Shown: piece by piece, positions 1 through 10,874 of the stretch
How positions within the stretch are numbered: position 1 is the first letter of the stretch
Layout: the number at the start of each line of letters is the position of its first letter
Origin: Lasioglossum baleicum
Taxonomy: Eukaryota > Arthropoda > Insecta > Hymenoptera > Halictidae
Assembly (NCBI RefSeq): GCF_051020765.1
Contig: NW_027469305.1
Coordinates: 165,744-229,743 of the forward strand
Direction of reading: 5' to 3'
DNA length: 64,000 nucleotides
The notes under the pieces: generated by a model
The model's database searches: none
Told to the model about the DNA's origin: nothing
What the model saw: the letters and a program-made list of their open reading frames with translations, nothing else
Translations under genes and position numbers: made by a program

Positions 1-900
1 AACTATACACACAAAAAATTGGAACAATTTTTATTTCAAAAATGGTCTTTCGCCGTATCCGCGTGAGTAACTAGATTCAAATAAACGAACCGGTAACGTC
101 GAAACAGCCAGAAATGATGATTTTTTCTCGAGGTGCCAACATTAGAAATAAATATTTTTGGTTGAAAAATTGACATTTGCGTTCTATGGGTGACCAAACA
201 GATTGAGAAATCTTGATGGTTACCCCGAAACACGCAGAATCTGTGATCTTTCTCGTGCTGCCAAATTTGCACACAAAGAAAATGAAAACATTTGTTTGAA
301 AAATGGACTTTTGTGGTATCAGCATGAACAATTAGATCGGAATAAAAATGACTGTGGCGCCGAAGCACACAGAATCCGTGACTTCTTCCAAAGCGGTCAA
401 AGTTCCAAAAAAAAAAAAAAGAAATAGAATTTGTGTGGGAAAAGTTGACTTCTTCAGTATCAGGCTAAGCTATTAGATTTATATAAGCACGACTGTAACG
501 CCGAAATACCCGGAATCGGTGACGTTTTTTGATGCGCCAACTTAAATGAAAGGAAGGAAAAATTTGTGTTCACAAAAGGGCCATCTGTGTAATCAGCGTG
601 AGTAACTAGATCGAGATGAACACGACGCTAGCGGCGAGACACACGGAATCAGTGACTTTTCTCGAGCTTCCAAATTTACATACAAAGAAGTAAAAACTTT
701 CATTTGAAAAATGCAGTTTTTCGGTTTCAGCGTGAACGCGCAGATCGTCAAATTACGACAGAAACGCCGAAACACGCAGAATCGCTGATTTTTTATTATT
801 CTGCCAACATTGCTCACCCAAAGAATAACAATTCTGATTGAAAAGTGGTCCTTTGCTGTATCTGCTTGACCAATTATATAGAGATTGAACAACAAGTATA
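1..900 (+). repeat. Diverged tandem repeat, about 134-bp unit
   Basis: About seven successive units can be followed by a recurring block resembling 'gaaaaatggtctttt', starting near 38, 167, 299, 440, 574, 707 and 841, so the period is 129-141 bp. Each unit continues with a block like 'gcgtgagtaactagat', then 'cgccgaaacacgcagaatc', then 'tttttctcgag' and 'ccaaattt'. Units differ from each other by many substitutions and small indels, so the array looks old. Open frames on both strands here change identity from unit to unit and end at random stops; I do not regard them as genes. The family is not one I recognise. The right edge, near 890-915, is approximate. Confidence 0.8.
407..420 (+). repeat. 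A14 homopolymer in the 134-bp repeat
   Basis: Fourteen consecutive A residues lie where neighbouring units have a 'ccaaattt' type sequence. This looks like local slippage. There is no sign of a retroposed gene upstream and no target duplication that I can see, so I do not read it as a retroposon tail. Confidence 0.9.
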
Positions 901-914
901 TTTTGAGTAAACAC

Positions 915-2124
915 CTCATTAATTTTGCTTACTGAAATTTACTGTTCTGATATTCTGGATTTATTTTACGTAATTTTATATTTTTTGTTTAAAAAAATGT
1001 ATTTCTTAACTAAAGTGTCTTTGGAATTATTTGAGTGTACGTTTATGGCATCATTATGGTACGAATATTGATATTTGATATGATTATCAGTATACGTGCC
1101 CACGCTGCCGGAGCCACACGACTGGCGATGTCTTGTACTCGAATACGGCAGATCGGAGCGGCGTTACTGGATTAGTAACGGATTAGTAGTCTACATTAAC
1201 TTCTCTAACCTTGATTTTGTACCTTGTGCAAGTGTTCCCGGTCTCCCATTTATTTATACACACTGTAGTCTACTGTTACGATGTTTATGATTTTTTCAAA
1301 GCTTCCAAATCTAAATTTCAAAAACTTTATTGCCTCGGAAATTTGTCACTGGAATTAGTTGATTACACTTTTATGACTATATTTTGTTAAATATGTTGTT
1401 ACTTTGGATGCAAATCTGTATACGTGCTTACGCTGGCGGCGCGACACGGCTGATGGCACATCACGCTGAATATTAAGCCCACGACCGCCACGGACTTCGA
1501 CTTCGGCTCAACTGACAACATATGACTCATGGGAGTTATCAGGCCGTATCACCATCCAGCAGGCCCGGGACGACAAATAACGCCTCAGCACAAATAAATA
1601 ATATCCCCAAGGACCAATCCCTACCACAAAATATATACATATAAAAGAACGACCCAGCCAGGCATTGCCTCTCCACAGTTCCGAGCTCATATATTAAATA
1701 GCAATCCGTGGTAGTAAAGTAATTTCATTCGCTACAGGTTTACTTCAGACTGGAGTGGCCCTGTAGTTGCGTAAGGTATATCGAGAGAACTAGTGGATGA
1801 TCTTCGCTTGTTTCTTTAACCTTCATTTTATACCGTACGCAGTTTATCCAAAGTTTTCTATTTATTTGTACAAACTGTAATTTATTCATACGATATTTTG
1901 GATTTTTTCCCGTAGCCCCGTAGTTGCTTAAGGTATCTACAAGCGGCGCAACTGGATGGTCTTCATTAACATCTTTAACCGCGATTGTGTACCGTATGCA
2001 TTCCTTCGCAGTTTACAATTTATTTCTACGCAAAGTAACTTATGTTATGATATTTAAATTTTTTCCGAACTTTCTTATGAGCTACCGAACGCTACTACAT
2101 GACCACTTCAGTCTTGTCGCTCCG
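915..2124 (+). repeat. Repeat family of about 330-400 bp, forward-oriented copies
   Basis: Recurring landmarks define this family. 'gtatacgtgc' occurs at 1091 and 1419. A block beginning near 'tgtagttgcgtaaggta' occurs near 1757 and again near 1918. A later block resembling 'atttatttatacacactgta' appears near 1250, 1860 and 2020. Copies are partial and diverged, and the unit at 1757-1915 is followed directly by a second partial unit. All these blocks reappear as reverse complements in 2125-3096. No coding region, RNA gene or transposon terminal repeat is evident. The family is unrecognised. Confidence 0.65.
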
Positions 2125-3096
2125 AAAGCGTAGGTACGTATACAGACAACCACACAAGATATCAACAAATTTAACATGATATTGTCATAAACGTGCACTC
2201 AGCTAATTTCAATGACACCTTTACTAAAAGGTACAATTTTATAAATTAAAAAAAGAAGATATTGTAAAAAATTAGAAATATCAGAACAATAAATTACAAT
2301 ATGTAGAAACAAATAGAAAGCTGAAAAAATACATACGTTACAATATCAAGGTTATAGAAATTATGGAAGACTAAGCAGTAGTGTGCGCTCCGATATTCGC
2401 AACTACAATGAGGCTCCGTTCGTATAGCTTCCCTGCGCCGATACACATACGGTGACGAACAGAGTGGAGTCGCTCCGATTTACCGTGCACAACTGCAAAT
2501 CAACTCGAGTAGTGAACCACCGGGAACGTAGGAACGTGTACAGATTATTATACGCAATAACAACAAGTTCAACAAAATATTTCTGAAAAATTATAGCCAT
2601 CTAATTCCAAGGGCGCTTTTACTAAAAACGTACAATTTTAAAAGATAAAAATAGGAAATTTTGTAAGAAACTGAAAATATTACAAAAATAAGTTACAGTA
2701 GGTAAAAATAAATAGGGAAATGGGAAAAATGAATGCGCTACAATGTTAAGATTGAAGAACTTAACAAAGGCAATCCAGTAGTGCTGCTCCGACAAACCGT
2801 ACGCAACTACATCTCCACTCCCGACAAGCCGCTGCTTTGAGCCTGTGCACATACAGTAACGGACAGAGTCAAGACGCTCCGATATACTGTATGCATTTTC
2901 TAGACCACTGTAGACGTGTCGCTTATGCAGCGTAGGTAGGTACACATACAATCACATAACATAATAACAAATTAAACAATATATTGTCATACACGTACGC
3001 TCAACTAATTCTAAAGGTACTTATCTTGCGAAATACAATATTTTAAGTTAATGACTGACAATTTAAAAAATCTCGAAAGAGTCATAACAGTAAGTT
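2125..3096 (-). repeat. Same 330-400 bp repeat family, inverted copies
   Basis: Three copies in the opposite orientation begin at the landmark 'gtaggtacgtatac' or close variants at 2130, 2528 and 2932, giving a period of about 400 bp. Inside each copy the order is a 'caacaaatttaac' block, then 'actaaaaggtacaatttta', then an A-rich stretch, then 'gctccgatat'. This is the reverse complement of the blocks at 915-2124. The third copy is cut off near 3096, where the 346-bp family begins at 'gcaccttaatttcgtgc'. Open frames on the minus strand here are not conserved between copies. Confidence 0.7.
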
Positions 3097-6000
3097 GCAC
3101 CTTAATTTCGTGCATGAATAAGAAGATCGAGAGTCAAACCGTTCCAGAACGTTACCACGTTCCTTGAGAGACGCACAACTAAGTCAAAAGCTCCAACTAT
3201 GCTGTGATTCTGAGAGTCAAACCAGGTATTCCTGAAGTAAATGCGCGGTACAGTGTTGGCAATAGACACCTAAGTTCTCGGTTTGAATATTAAAGTAGAG
3301 CGTGAAAATGTTTAAGAGGGCTGCAAATTGGTATGTATTCATGCACTTTACCGATAGCCTTACTTTCGTGGAAGCTAACCAGTCGTAACGAGAGTATATT
3401 TTCGTGTTCAGAGAAACAAATTAGTCACCATATCTGTGACGCGTGTCTCCATTTCATGTCTGAATTAGAAGACCGCAGGTCAAGCTGTTCGAGTACCTTG
3501 TCACCTTCTGCGAGAGTCGAACGGTTGAGTCAATAGTTTCACGTAACCTGCGATTCCGAGTGTCGTACCAGGTATTCCGAGAGCAAACTCGCTGAAAAGT
3601 ATTGGCAATTGTCACCTTAATTCACGGTTTGAACATTAATATTGGGCTTCAAACCGTTTGAGAGTGTTACCTATTGGTATAAAGTCAAACGATTTATCGA
3701 ATTCTTTATCTTCCGCGAACCTCACCCGCTTCACAGACAGTGTAACGTCGTGTCCCGAGATAGACATTAGTATTCATATCTATTCCGGGCCCCTTATTTT
3801 CATGTAGGAATTAGGAAATGGAGGGTAAAACTGGTCGAGGCCGATACCACTTTCTATGATATTCGAACAGCTAAGTCTATAGCTTCATATGTCCTGTGGA
3901 TCCGTGAGTCACATCAGGTATTCCGAAAGTAAATCCGCGGAACAGTATTAGCATTAGAATCCTTATTTCACGGTTTGAATATTAATGCACACCGTCCAAC
4001 CATTGCGGAACCTTTACTATTGGAATTGAGTTGATCACCTTGCAGATAGCCTTACCTTCGGAGAAGCTAACCTACCGCTTCGAGAGTATATCTTCGTGTT
4101 CAGAGAAGCAAATCAGTAAACATTTCAGTGACTGGTACCTTAATTTCATTACGGATAAGTAGATCGAGGGTTTAACCGTTAAAGATAGTTGCCATCCTCT
4201 TTGACAGTCGGGCAGCTAAGTCACTAGCTTCATTTACCCCGTGATTCCGGGAGTCAAACCACATATTCCTGGAGTTAATCCGTTTAACGGTATATTTAAT
4301 GGACACTTTAATTCACGTACTGAAAATTAATGTAGAAATTCAAGCAGTCGGGAAACATTATGTATTGGTATGAAGTCATTATTTAAATCGAATACCTTGT
4401 CTTCCTAGAAGCAAACCCGCTGTACGGAGTGTCTTGCTTACTGTTCATGCCAAAACAAATCAGTAGACATTCTGGCAGAGGGAAGACGTATTTTCATGTT
4501 TGAGTAGCAAATCGGGATGCAAACTGTTGGAAAACGTTACCAGCATACTTGAGAGCCGCACAGCTAACACAATGCCTTCACCTATCCTGTGATACCAAGA
4601 GAAGAACCAGGTATTCCGGGTTTAAATCCGCTGTATAGTATTGGCAATTGACACACTAGATCTCGATATACATATTAACGTACTTAGTCAAACCGTTATA
4701 GAATGTTTCTTATTGGTATAGTGTCTTACATTTCAACAAAGACCTCACCTTCCGAGACCATGAAACGCGGTATCGAGAGAATGACTGTCCATGAAAACAA
4801 CTTAGTATACAATTAAGTGACGAGCATCTTAATTTCAATAATGAATTAGAAGGTCGCGTGTCAAGCTCTTCCAGAACGTTACTACTTTCATTGAGAGTCG
4901 CACAGATACACGAATAGCTTCACCTATCCTGCGATTCCCAGAAATAGAACAGACATTCCGCGAATCATCACGAGGTACATTATTGGAATTAGATACGCTA
5001 TTTCACTATATAAATATTAAAGAATAGAGTTAAACCATTATAGAAAGCTACTTATTGCTATACAGTCAAACATTTTACCGGAGGCCACACCTTGCGAGAA
5101 ACTATCCCGCTGTATCGAAAGTATAACTTCGTGTTCAATGTACTAAATTAGTACATATTTCAGTGACGGTACCCTTCATTTCATGTGTGAATTCAAAGAT
5201 CGAATTCACGATCGAATTAACGTCACGTATGAATTGGATGATCGATGGTCAAACAGTTCGATAATGTTACCATATTCTTTCAAAGACGAACGGACAAGTG
5301 AATTGATCCACATATCCTGTGATTCCGATAGTCAAACAACGTATTCCTGAAGTAAATTCGCTGAACTGTACTGGATATAGACACCTTAGTTCGCGGTTTG
5401 AATATTAAATCAGACGGTCAAACCGTTCGAGATCAATATTAATTACTGTAAAGTCTAATGTTTTACCTAAGACCTTATCTGACGAGAAACTAACCAGCTG
5501 TGTCGAGGGTATAACTTCGTGTTCAGAGAATTAAGTTGTCATCCATTTCAGTGATGGCTAACTTCAAGTATGAATTATAATATCGATGCTGGAACAGTCG
5601 AGGACGTTTCAGCCGTCTTTGAGAGTCGAACAGGTTGGTCAATACCTTCACCTATCGTGTGATTCTGAGAATCAAACCAGGTATTCTGGGAGTAAATCCG
5701 CTGATGTGTATTTGTAACGGACACCTTCATTGACGGTTTGTATATTAAAGCTGGCGGTCAAATAGTTATATAACGATACCTGTTGGTATAGACACAAACA
5801 TGTTATCGAAGAACATACCCTCCGATGAACTAACCCGCATCATCGAGAGTATAACTTCGTGTTCGGAGGATCAAATGAGGAAACATTTTAATGATGGGTG
5901 CCTTAATTTCGTTTCGAATAAGTGGATTAAATGTCAAACCGTTCGAGAAAGTTACCACCTTCTTTGTGACTCGAACAGCTTAGTCAATAAGTTCACCTGT

Positions 6001-6643
6001 CTTGTGGTTCGGAATGTCAGCCTGGGAAAATCGAGAGTGAGCTCGCTGAAGAGCATTGGCAATAGACATATCAAATCTCGGTTTGAATATTAAAGCAGGT
6101 CGTCATGCAGTTTTAGAACAATACCTACATGCTTAGGGCCAAACTTCATCAAAATGCCTTACCATCCGAAAGACTAACCCTCTGTATCTGGAGAATAAGC
6201 CCATGAGCAGAGGTACGAACTAGTGTACATTTCCTGCCGAGCACATTGATTTCATACATGAATAAGATGATGAAGTGTCAAACCGTTCGAAACCGTTGCC
6301 ACATTCTGTGTGAGACGAACGGCTGAGTCAATAGCTTCACCTATACTGTGATTCGGTGAGTCAAATCAGGAACTCTGCGCGTAAGATCGCTGAAGAGTAT
6401 TTGCAATTGGCACTTTAACTCACGGTTTGAATATTCATGTAGTGTGTGAACGCGTTTTAGCGCGTTGCCCATTGGTATACAATCAAATAGATTACAGATA
6501 GCCTCACATTCGGAGAAGCAAACCCTCCGTTTCTACAGTATAACTTCGTGATCAGGGAACGATGTTTGTTTTCATTTCTGTGACGGGCGCCATCATTTCA
6601 TGAATGTATTAGAAGATAGCAGGCAAACAGTTCGAAGTCATTA

Positions 6644-6659
6644 CCCCCCCCCCCCCCCC
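6644..6659 (+). repeat. C16 homopolymer inside a 346-bp monomer
   Basis: Sixteen consecutive C residues replace the segment that in sister monomers reads like 'accttctatg' (compare near 9413-9424), followed by the normal 'atattcgaa' continuation. It is the only long C run seen in the window. It could be real slippage or gene-conversion noise, or an assembly or base-calling artefact. Confidence 0.9.
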
Positions 6660-9600
6660 GATATTCGAAAGGCAAAGTCAATAGCTTTACCTGCCCTGTG
6701 GTTCTGAGCGTCAGACCTAGTGTTCCTCGAGTAAATCGCCTGAACAGTATTGGCAATTGGCACCTTAATTGACGACATGAATATTAAGGTTGAGAGTGAA
6801 ACCGTCGGAGAACAATACCAATTGGCACAATGTCATTCTTTCTAACCCATGCCTTACATTCCGAGAGCACAAGCCGTCGTAGCGATTGTCTAGCGTCGGG
6901 TTCACTTGAACGTATAAGTAGCCATTTTAGAAGGCAGGCACCTTATTTTTATGAAACAGTAGAATATTCTGGAGTCAGCCCGTTCCAGTACGTTCCCATC
7001 TTCTTTGGGAGTGGAACGCCTATGTCAATTATTTCACGTATCCTGCGATTCCGAGAGTCAAACCAGATATTCGGGAAGCAAATGCGCCGGACAATATTGC
7101 CAATTGGCATCTTACTACACGGTTTGAATAGAAACGTAGAGCGTCGAACCGTTTCAGATCATTGCCATTTGGAATAAAGTCTAACACGTTACAGACGGCC
7201 TTACCTTCGGAGAAGCTGTCCCGCCGTTTCGAGAGTGTAACTTCGTGATCATAGAAAGAAATTGGTCTTCATTTCTGTGACATGCGCCGTAATTTCATGT
7301 ATGAATAAGTAAATCGACGGTCAAGCGGATCGAGGACGTTACAGCCTTGTGTGATGTACGAACGGCTAAGTCAATAACTTCACCTATCCTGTGATTCGGA
7401 GAGTCAATCCAGGTATTCTAGGGTTAAGTCCGCTGAAGATTTTTGGTAACAGAAACCCTAATTCTCGGTTTGAATATTACTGTAGATCGTAACACCGTTT
7501 GAGACCGGTAGCAATTGGTATAAAGTCATGCGTATTACAGAAGGCCGTACCATCGGCGAACATCACCGCCTTCGTCGAGAGTTTAAGTTCGTGTTCAGAA
7601 ATAAGAAGTTAGTGTTCATTTCAGTGACGGGCTCCTTAACTTCTGACATACATTAGAAGATCGAGAGTCAAACCGCACGAGAACATTGCCACCTTCTGTG
7701 AGAGGCGAACGGCTAAGTCAATGGCTTCACCTATCCTGTGATACGGAGCAGCAAACCAGGTAAACCAGCAGTAAATCTGCTTAATAGCATTGGCAATAGA
7801 CACGTTTATTGACGGTCTGAATATTGAGCGGGCCGCCAAGCCGTTGAAGGACATTACCTATTCGTATAGGGTTATTCTCCTTACAGAATGCCATATTCTC
7901 CGAAAAACAGACCTGCTGTATCGGGAGTATGGCACCGCCGTTGGAGGTTCGAACTTGTATACATAAACTGACAAGCACATTAATTTCATGCATGAATTGG
8001 AAGATAGATGGTCAAACCGCTCAAGAACGTCACCACATTCCTTGAGTGCCGAACGGATAAGTCAATAGCTTCACATATCTTGCGCTACCGAGAGTCTATA
8101 CGCAGTACAGTATTGGCAATAGACAACATAATTTAAGTTAATAAGTTCAAAAGTGAATAAATAGTAATATAGAGATTGGAACCATCGCAGAACTTTACTT
8201 ACTCGTACAGGGTAGAACTTACTACCGGATACCTTACCTTCCTAGAACCTATCCTGCTGCGGCAAGTGTCTTGTATAGTGATGACGGAAAAAAATTAGTA
8301 GACACTTTAGCAGGCGGTCACGTTAGTTGCATGTATCAAGAGGAGGATGGAGGGTCAAATAGTCCGATAACGTTACCACATGTTTTGAAAGTCGCATGCC
8401 TAATGCAATAGCCTCACCTTTCCTGAGATTTCGAGTGAAGACCCATGTATTCCGGGTGAAAATCCGCTGAACCGTAGTGGCAATGGACACCTTAATTCAC
8501 GGTATGAATATTAAAATTGGGCGTCAAGCCGTATGTGAACGATACCAATTGCTATAAAGACAAACGCTTATCCGATGGCCTTATCTTCGGAGTAGCTATA
8601 TCGCCGTTTCGAGAGAATAACTTATTTTCAGGGAATGAAATTAGTCATCCCGTCAATGACGGGCGCCTTAATATCATGTATGCATTAGAAGATCGAGAGT
8701 TGAACCCTTCGCGAACGTTGCCACTTGCTGTGAGAGATGAAGGACCAAGTGAATAGCTATACCTATCATGAGATTCCGAAAGTCATCCAGGTATTCCGAT
8801 AGTAATTCCGCGGTACAGTACCAGCAATGGACACCTGAGTTCACGGTATGAACATTAATGATCGGAATCAAAACTTTGTCGATCAGTACATATAGGCATA
8901 GTGTCAAACTGTGTAACGAAGGCCTTACCTTCCGAGAACGTATCCCGCTGCATCGAGAGTATATCTTCGTGTCCAGAGACGTAAATTAGTATACAGTTTA
9001 CTGACGTCCACCTTATGTTCAGGTATGAATTCGAAGATCGAGTGTCAAATCGTTCCAGATCGTGATCTGCTACTTTTAACGTCGAGCGGCTAAGTCAGCA
9101 GCTTCATCGATAGTTGTGTTTCCGAGAGTCGAGCCTGGTATTCCAGGAGTAAATCTGCAGAAGCGTAGTAGCAATCAACACCTTAATTCAAGGATTGAAT
9201 ATTAAAACAGGCCGTCAAGCCGTTACACATCACTATCAACTCGTGTAGGGTCAAACTTCTTACAGATTGCCTTACCCTCCGAGAAATTGACCAGCTGTAT
9301 CTGGAGTATAACAACGAGACCAGATGTACGAAATAGTATACGTTGTAGTGACGAGCACTTTAATTTGATGTATCACTTAGAAGTCCGAGGGTCAAACCGT
9401 TCGAGACCGTTCCCACCTTCTATGATATTCGAAGAGCTATGTCAATATCGTCACATATTCTGTGTCTCCTACAGTCACACCAGCTATAGACGGAATAAAT
9501 CCGCTGAGCAGTAATGGATATTGGCACCTTAATTCACGGTTTGAATATTAAAGTAGAGCGTCAAACCTTTTGTGAGCGTTACCTATTTGTATAAAGAAAA

Positions 9601-10872
9601 ACGTTTTATCAAAGGACTGACCTTCCGCGAACCTCACCCGCTTCATCGATAGTATAACTTCGTGTTCACAGAAAGATATTAGTATTCATTTCGGAGACGG
9701 GCATCTTAACATCATGTAAGAATTAGAAGATCGATGGTCAAACCGTTCGAAAGCGTTAGCACCCCCTTTGAGCGTCGAACGGACATGTGAATGGCTTCAC
9801 CCATCCTTTGGTACCGAGAGTCCAATCAGGCATTCCGCGAGTAAATACGCAGTTCAGTATTAGTAATAGATACCTCAGCTATATTAATCTAGAGCGTCAA
9901 ACCAATGGGGAACGTTACCCATTAATATTACGTCATATTCCTTACAAGACACCTTTACTTCCTAGAACCGAACCCGCTGTAGCGAATGTCGTGCCTATTG
10001 ATCACGGAAGGAAATTAGGAGACATTTTAGCAGACGGACAACATCTTTTTCATGTATGAATTAGAATATCCAGTGTCAAACCTTTCGAACAGGTTATCAA
10101 CTTCTTTGAGTGTCGAGCAGCTTAGTCAATAGTTGAAACTATCATGCGATTCCGAGGGTCGGGCCACGGAATTTTGGAAGTCAATCTGTAGTGCAGTATT
10201 GCCAATGGACACGTTCACTCACGGTATTAATATTAAAGTAGACAGTCCAACCTTTGTAGAACTTTGCATATTGGTATAATGACAAAAGTTTGACCAAAGT
10301 CAGTACCCTCCGCGTACCTAAGTCCGTACCTAATTCTCGATATCGAGGATATAACTTCGTAATCAGAGATACAAAGTAGTATACATTTTAGAAACGGGTA
10401 CCTTAATTTCACGTATGAGTTAGAAGATCAATTGTCAAACCGCTCGGGAACAGAATAGCTTCACTTATCCTGTAATTCCGAGAGTCAACGCCGGTATTTA
10501 AATAGCAAATCCGTTGAATAGTATTACCAACTGACACCTTAATTCACGGTCTGAATATTAAAACAGGCCGTCAAACCGTTGTAGAAAGTTAGTTATTGCT
10601 ATAGAGTGAAACATTTTACCGATATCCCTACCTTCGGAGGAGCTATCCCCCCCGTATCGGGAGTATATAATCGTGATAATGGAAAGAAGTTCAAAATCAT
10701 TTCTGTGACGGGCACCTGGAGTTCATGTATGAATTAGAAGACCGATGGCCAAACCGTTCGAGAACGTTATCACCTCCCTTGAATGTCACAGTTCTAAGTC
10801 AATACCTGCCCCTGTCCCTTGATTCAGAAAGGCAATTCGGGTATTCCAGGCGTAATAGCGCTGAACGGTATA

Positions 10873-10874
10873 GG
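10873..10874. other. Orientation switch point in the 346-bp array
   Basis: The forward arm runs to 'gctgaacggtatagg'. It then continues directly with 'ggtttgacggttgacgct', which is the reverse complement of the monomer segment around 'gagcgtcaaacc'. The two orientations share only a short 'gg' at the junction. From here to 14012 every landmark is read on the opposite strand. Confidence 0.85.

Larger units (their letters stand above)
3097..10874 (+). repeat. 346-bp satellite array, forward arm (about 22 monomers)
   Basis: Landmarks such as 'tattggcaat' recur near 3254, 3600, 4640, 6052, 6749, 7094, 7789, 8113 and 9867 at about 346-bp spacing, with the remaining sites mutated. The order within a monomer is: 'caccttaattcacggtttga', 'gtcaaaccgttcgagaacgt', 'ccttaccttccgagaa', 'gagagtataacttcgtgttc', 'caccttaatttcatgtatga', a second 'gtcaaaccgttcgagaacgt', 'cggctaagtcaatagcttca', 'ctatcctgtgattc', 'caggtattccggga'. 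Monomers differ by many substitutions plus small local duplications (near 5205-5235 and 10315-10345) and a deletion (near 10450). No stretch longer than about 300 bp inside the arm falls outside the pattern. The family is unrecognised; a role in chromatin is only an inference. Confidence 0.9.

Noticed and set aside
1..900. The ~134-bp unit as a dimer of the 67-bp satellite
   Set aside because: The length is twice 67, and short stretches such as 'gtgagtaactagatt' vaguely resemble 'gtgagctaatttt', but I could not align the rest convincingly.
915..3096. A long inverted-repeat transposon spanning the ~400-bp family
   Set aside because: The reverse-complement relation involves several copies in array, the outer ends do not match as discrete termini, and no target duplication or coding capacity is visible.
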